DNA from: Emydura subglobosa
Lineage: Eukaryota; Chordata; Testudines; Chelidae
Assembly: GCA_007922225.1 (NCBI GenBank)
Contig: ML679960.1
Location: forward strand, 8,410,844 to 8,474,843
Direction of reading: 5' to 3'
Length of the DNA: 64,000 bases
Each line of letters starts with the position of its first letter. Within the stretch, counting starts at the first letter, position 1. The position numbers were made by a program, and so were the translations under genes. The notes under the pieces are model-generated. The model saw only the letters and a program-made list of their open reading frames with translations, searched no databases and was not told where the DNA came from. Below, in pieces: positions 63,605-64,000 of this stretch.

Positions 63605-64000
63605 GATCACTATAGAATTTGAATGTTTCACAAACATTAATTAATTTATTTTCTATCCTGTGAGAGGAGGGGATATCATTATACCCATTTTACAGATGAC
63701 AAACTGATTTACAGAAACATAATGTAACATAAAGTAATGTCAAAAGTATCCATTCATTCATTTTGGCTGCCCAGATTTTTTGAAGTGCTTCCCACTATCT
63801 ACCATTTTGTATGTTCAAATGTCTCCCACTGACTTCTGTTATGGCTATGAGTGCTCAGCACTTCTGGAAATCAGACCCTACAGTCTCAAGTCAGACGCCC
63901 ATAAAGTGAAAAACATATCAATCTGTGAAAAGCTTTGTTTAAGTGACTTCCCCAGCATGATATAGGAACTCCATGGCAGAGGGAGGGATGGTATCCAATT
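63605..64000 (-). repeat. MIR in reverse orientation, interrupted by a palindromic repeat
   Basis: The reversed MIR core is clear in cacaaacattaattaattt, ctatcctgtgagaggagggg and cattttacagatgacaaact. It resumes at about 63936 with tttaagtgacttccccagca and ccatggcagagggagg. Between them is other sequence containing gagtgctcagcacttctgga and cccactgacttctgttatgg, which looks like one of the amniote palindromes. Confidence 0.6.

Larger units (their letters stand above)
23342..64000 (-). other. DMD: DMD intron upstream of the exon (intron 43, partial)
   Basis: This lies 5' of the exon on the coding strand and continues past the right edge. At least 40.6 kb is present, consistent with the very long introns of this part of DMD in other vertebrates. 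I recognised no exon 43-like sequence on the minus strand, so that exon should lie beyond 64000. Confidence 0.88.

Noticed and set aside
1..64000. CRISPR arrays, operons, prokaryotic promoters, tRNA or rRNA genes
   Set aside because: The sequence is a vertebrate intron region. No regular spacer arrays occur, and tRNA-like pieces belong to MIR-type or other SINE-derived repeats without intact tRNA structure.

Overview
The window is vertebrate genomic DNA, A+T-rich and almost entirely non-coding. The only coding sequence I can support is one 151-bp internal exon on the minus strand at 23191-23341. It encodes a dystrophin spectrin-repeat segment and corresponds to human DMD exon 44. It has a consensus splice acceptor and donor, the same phase as the human exon (1 nt plus whole codons), and one codon more than I recall for human. 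The gene reads right to left, so 23342-64000 is part of the intron before this exon (intron 43 in human numbering) and 1-23190 is part of the intron after it (intron 44). I recognised neither exon 43 nor exon 45.

The interspersed repeats suggest a non-avian sauropsid, most likely a turtle. They include CR1 LINEs with recognisable reverse transcriptase and 3' ends, remnants of L2-like LINEs and MIR/CORE-SINEs, several short hAT-like MITEs beginning GGGTATGTCTACAC or similar, a GTTAGTCTGTA-type short repeat, and many imperfect palindromes. Species assignment is an inference from remembered repeat families and was not tested by a search.

Layout: 0.2-0.45 kb MITE; 1.64 kb 10-N gap; 2.3 kb palindrome; 6.2 kb MITE; 7.3-8.35 kb CR1 (+); 9.2 kb MITE; 13.4 kb hairpin; 14.3 kb L2-like end; 16.6 kb MITE; 20.05 kb and 21.9 kb inverted-repeat elements; 23.2 kb DMD exon; 24.3-25.0 kb unclassified G+C-richer block; 25.5-27.4 kb CR1 (-); 29.1 kb MIR; 31.08-31.70 kb probable solo LTR; 33.2 kb inverted-repeat element; 34-35.6 kb retroelement-like sequence; 37.3 kb MITE; 40.1 kb TIR element; 43 kb old repeat; 47.5 kb MIR; 50 kb CR1 (-); 51.9-53.2 kb compound repeat; 54.3 kb MIR; 56.3 kb foldback; 56.9 kb first copy of a ~155-bp duplication; 58.75-60.4 kb two L2-like copies, the second split by a MITE whose middle holds the second copy of that duplication; 62.6 kb CR1 3' end; 63.0 kb short repeat with a 10-bp target duplication; 63.6 kb to the end, a MIR in reverse.

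Nothing here forms a multigene system. The most interesting points are the nested insertion with filler-like duplicated DNA near 60 kb, the solo LTR, the large hairpins, and the extra codon in the dystrophin repeat linked to nNOS binding. Open reading frames other than the exon look like chance or transposon debris.
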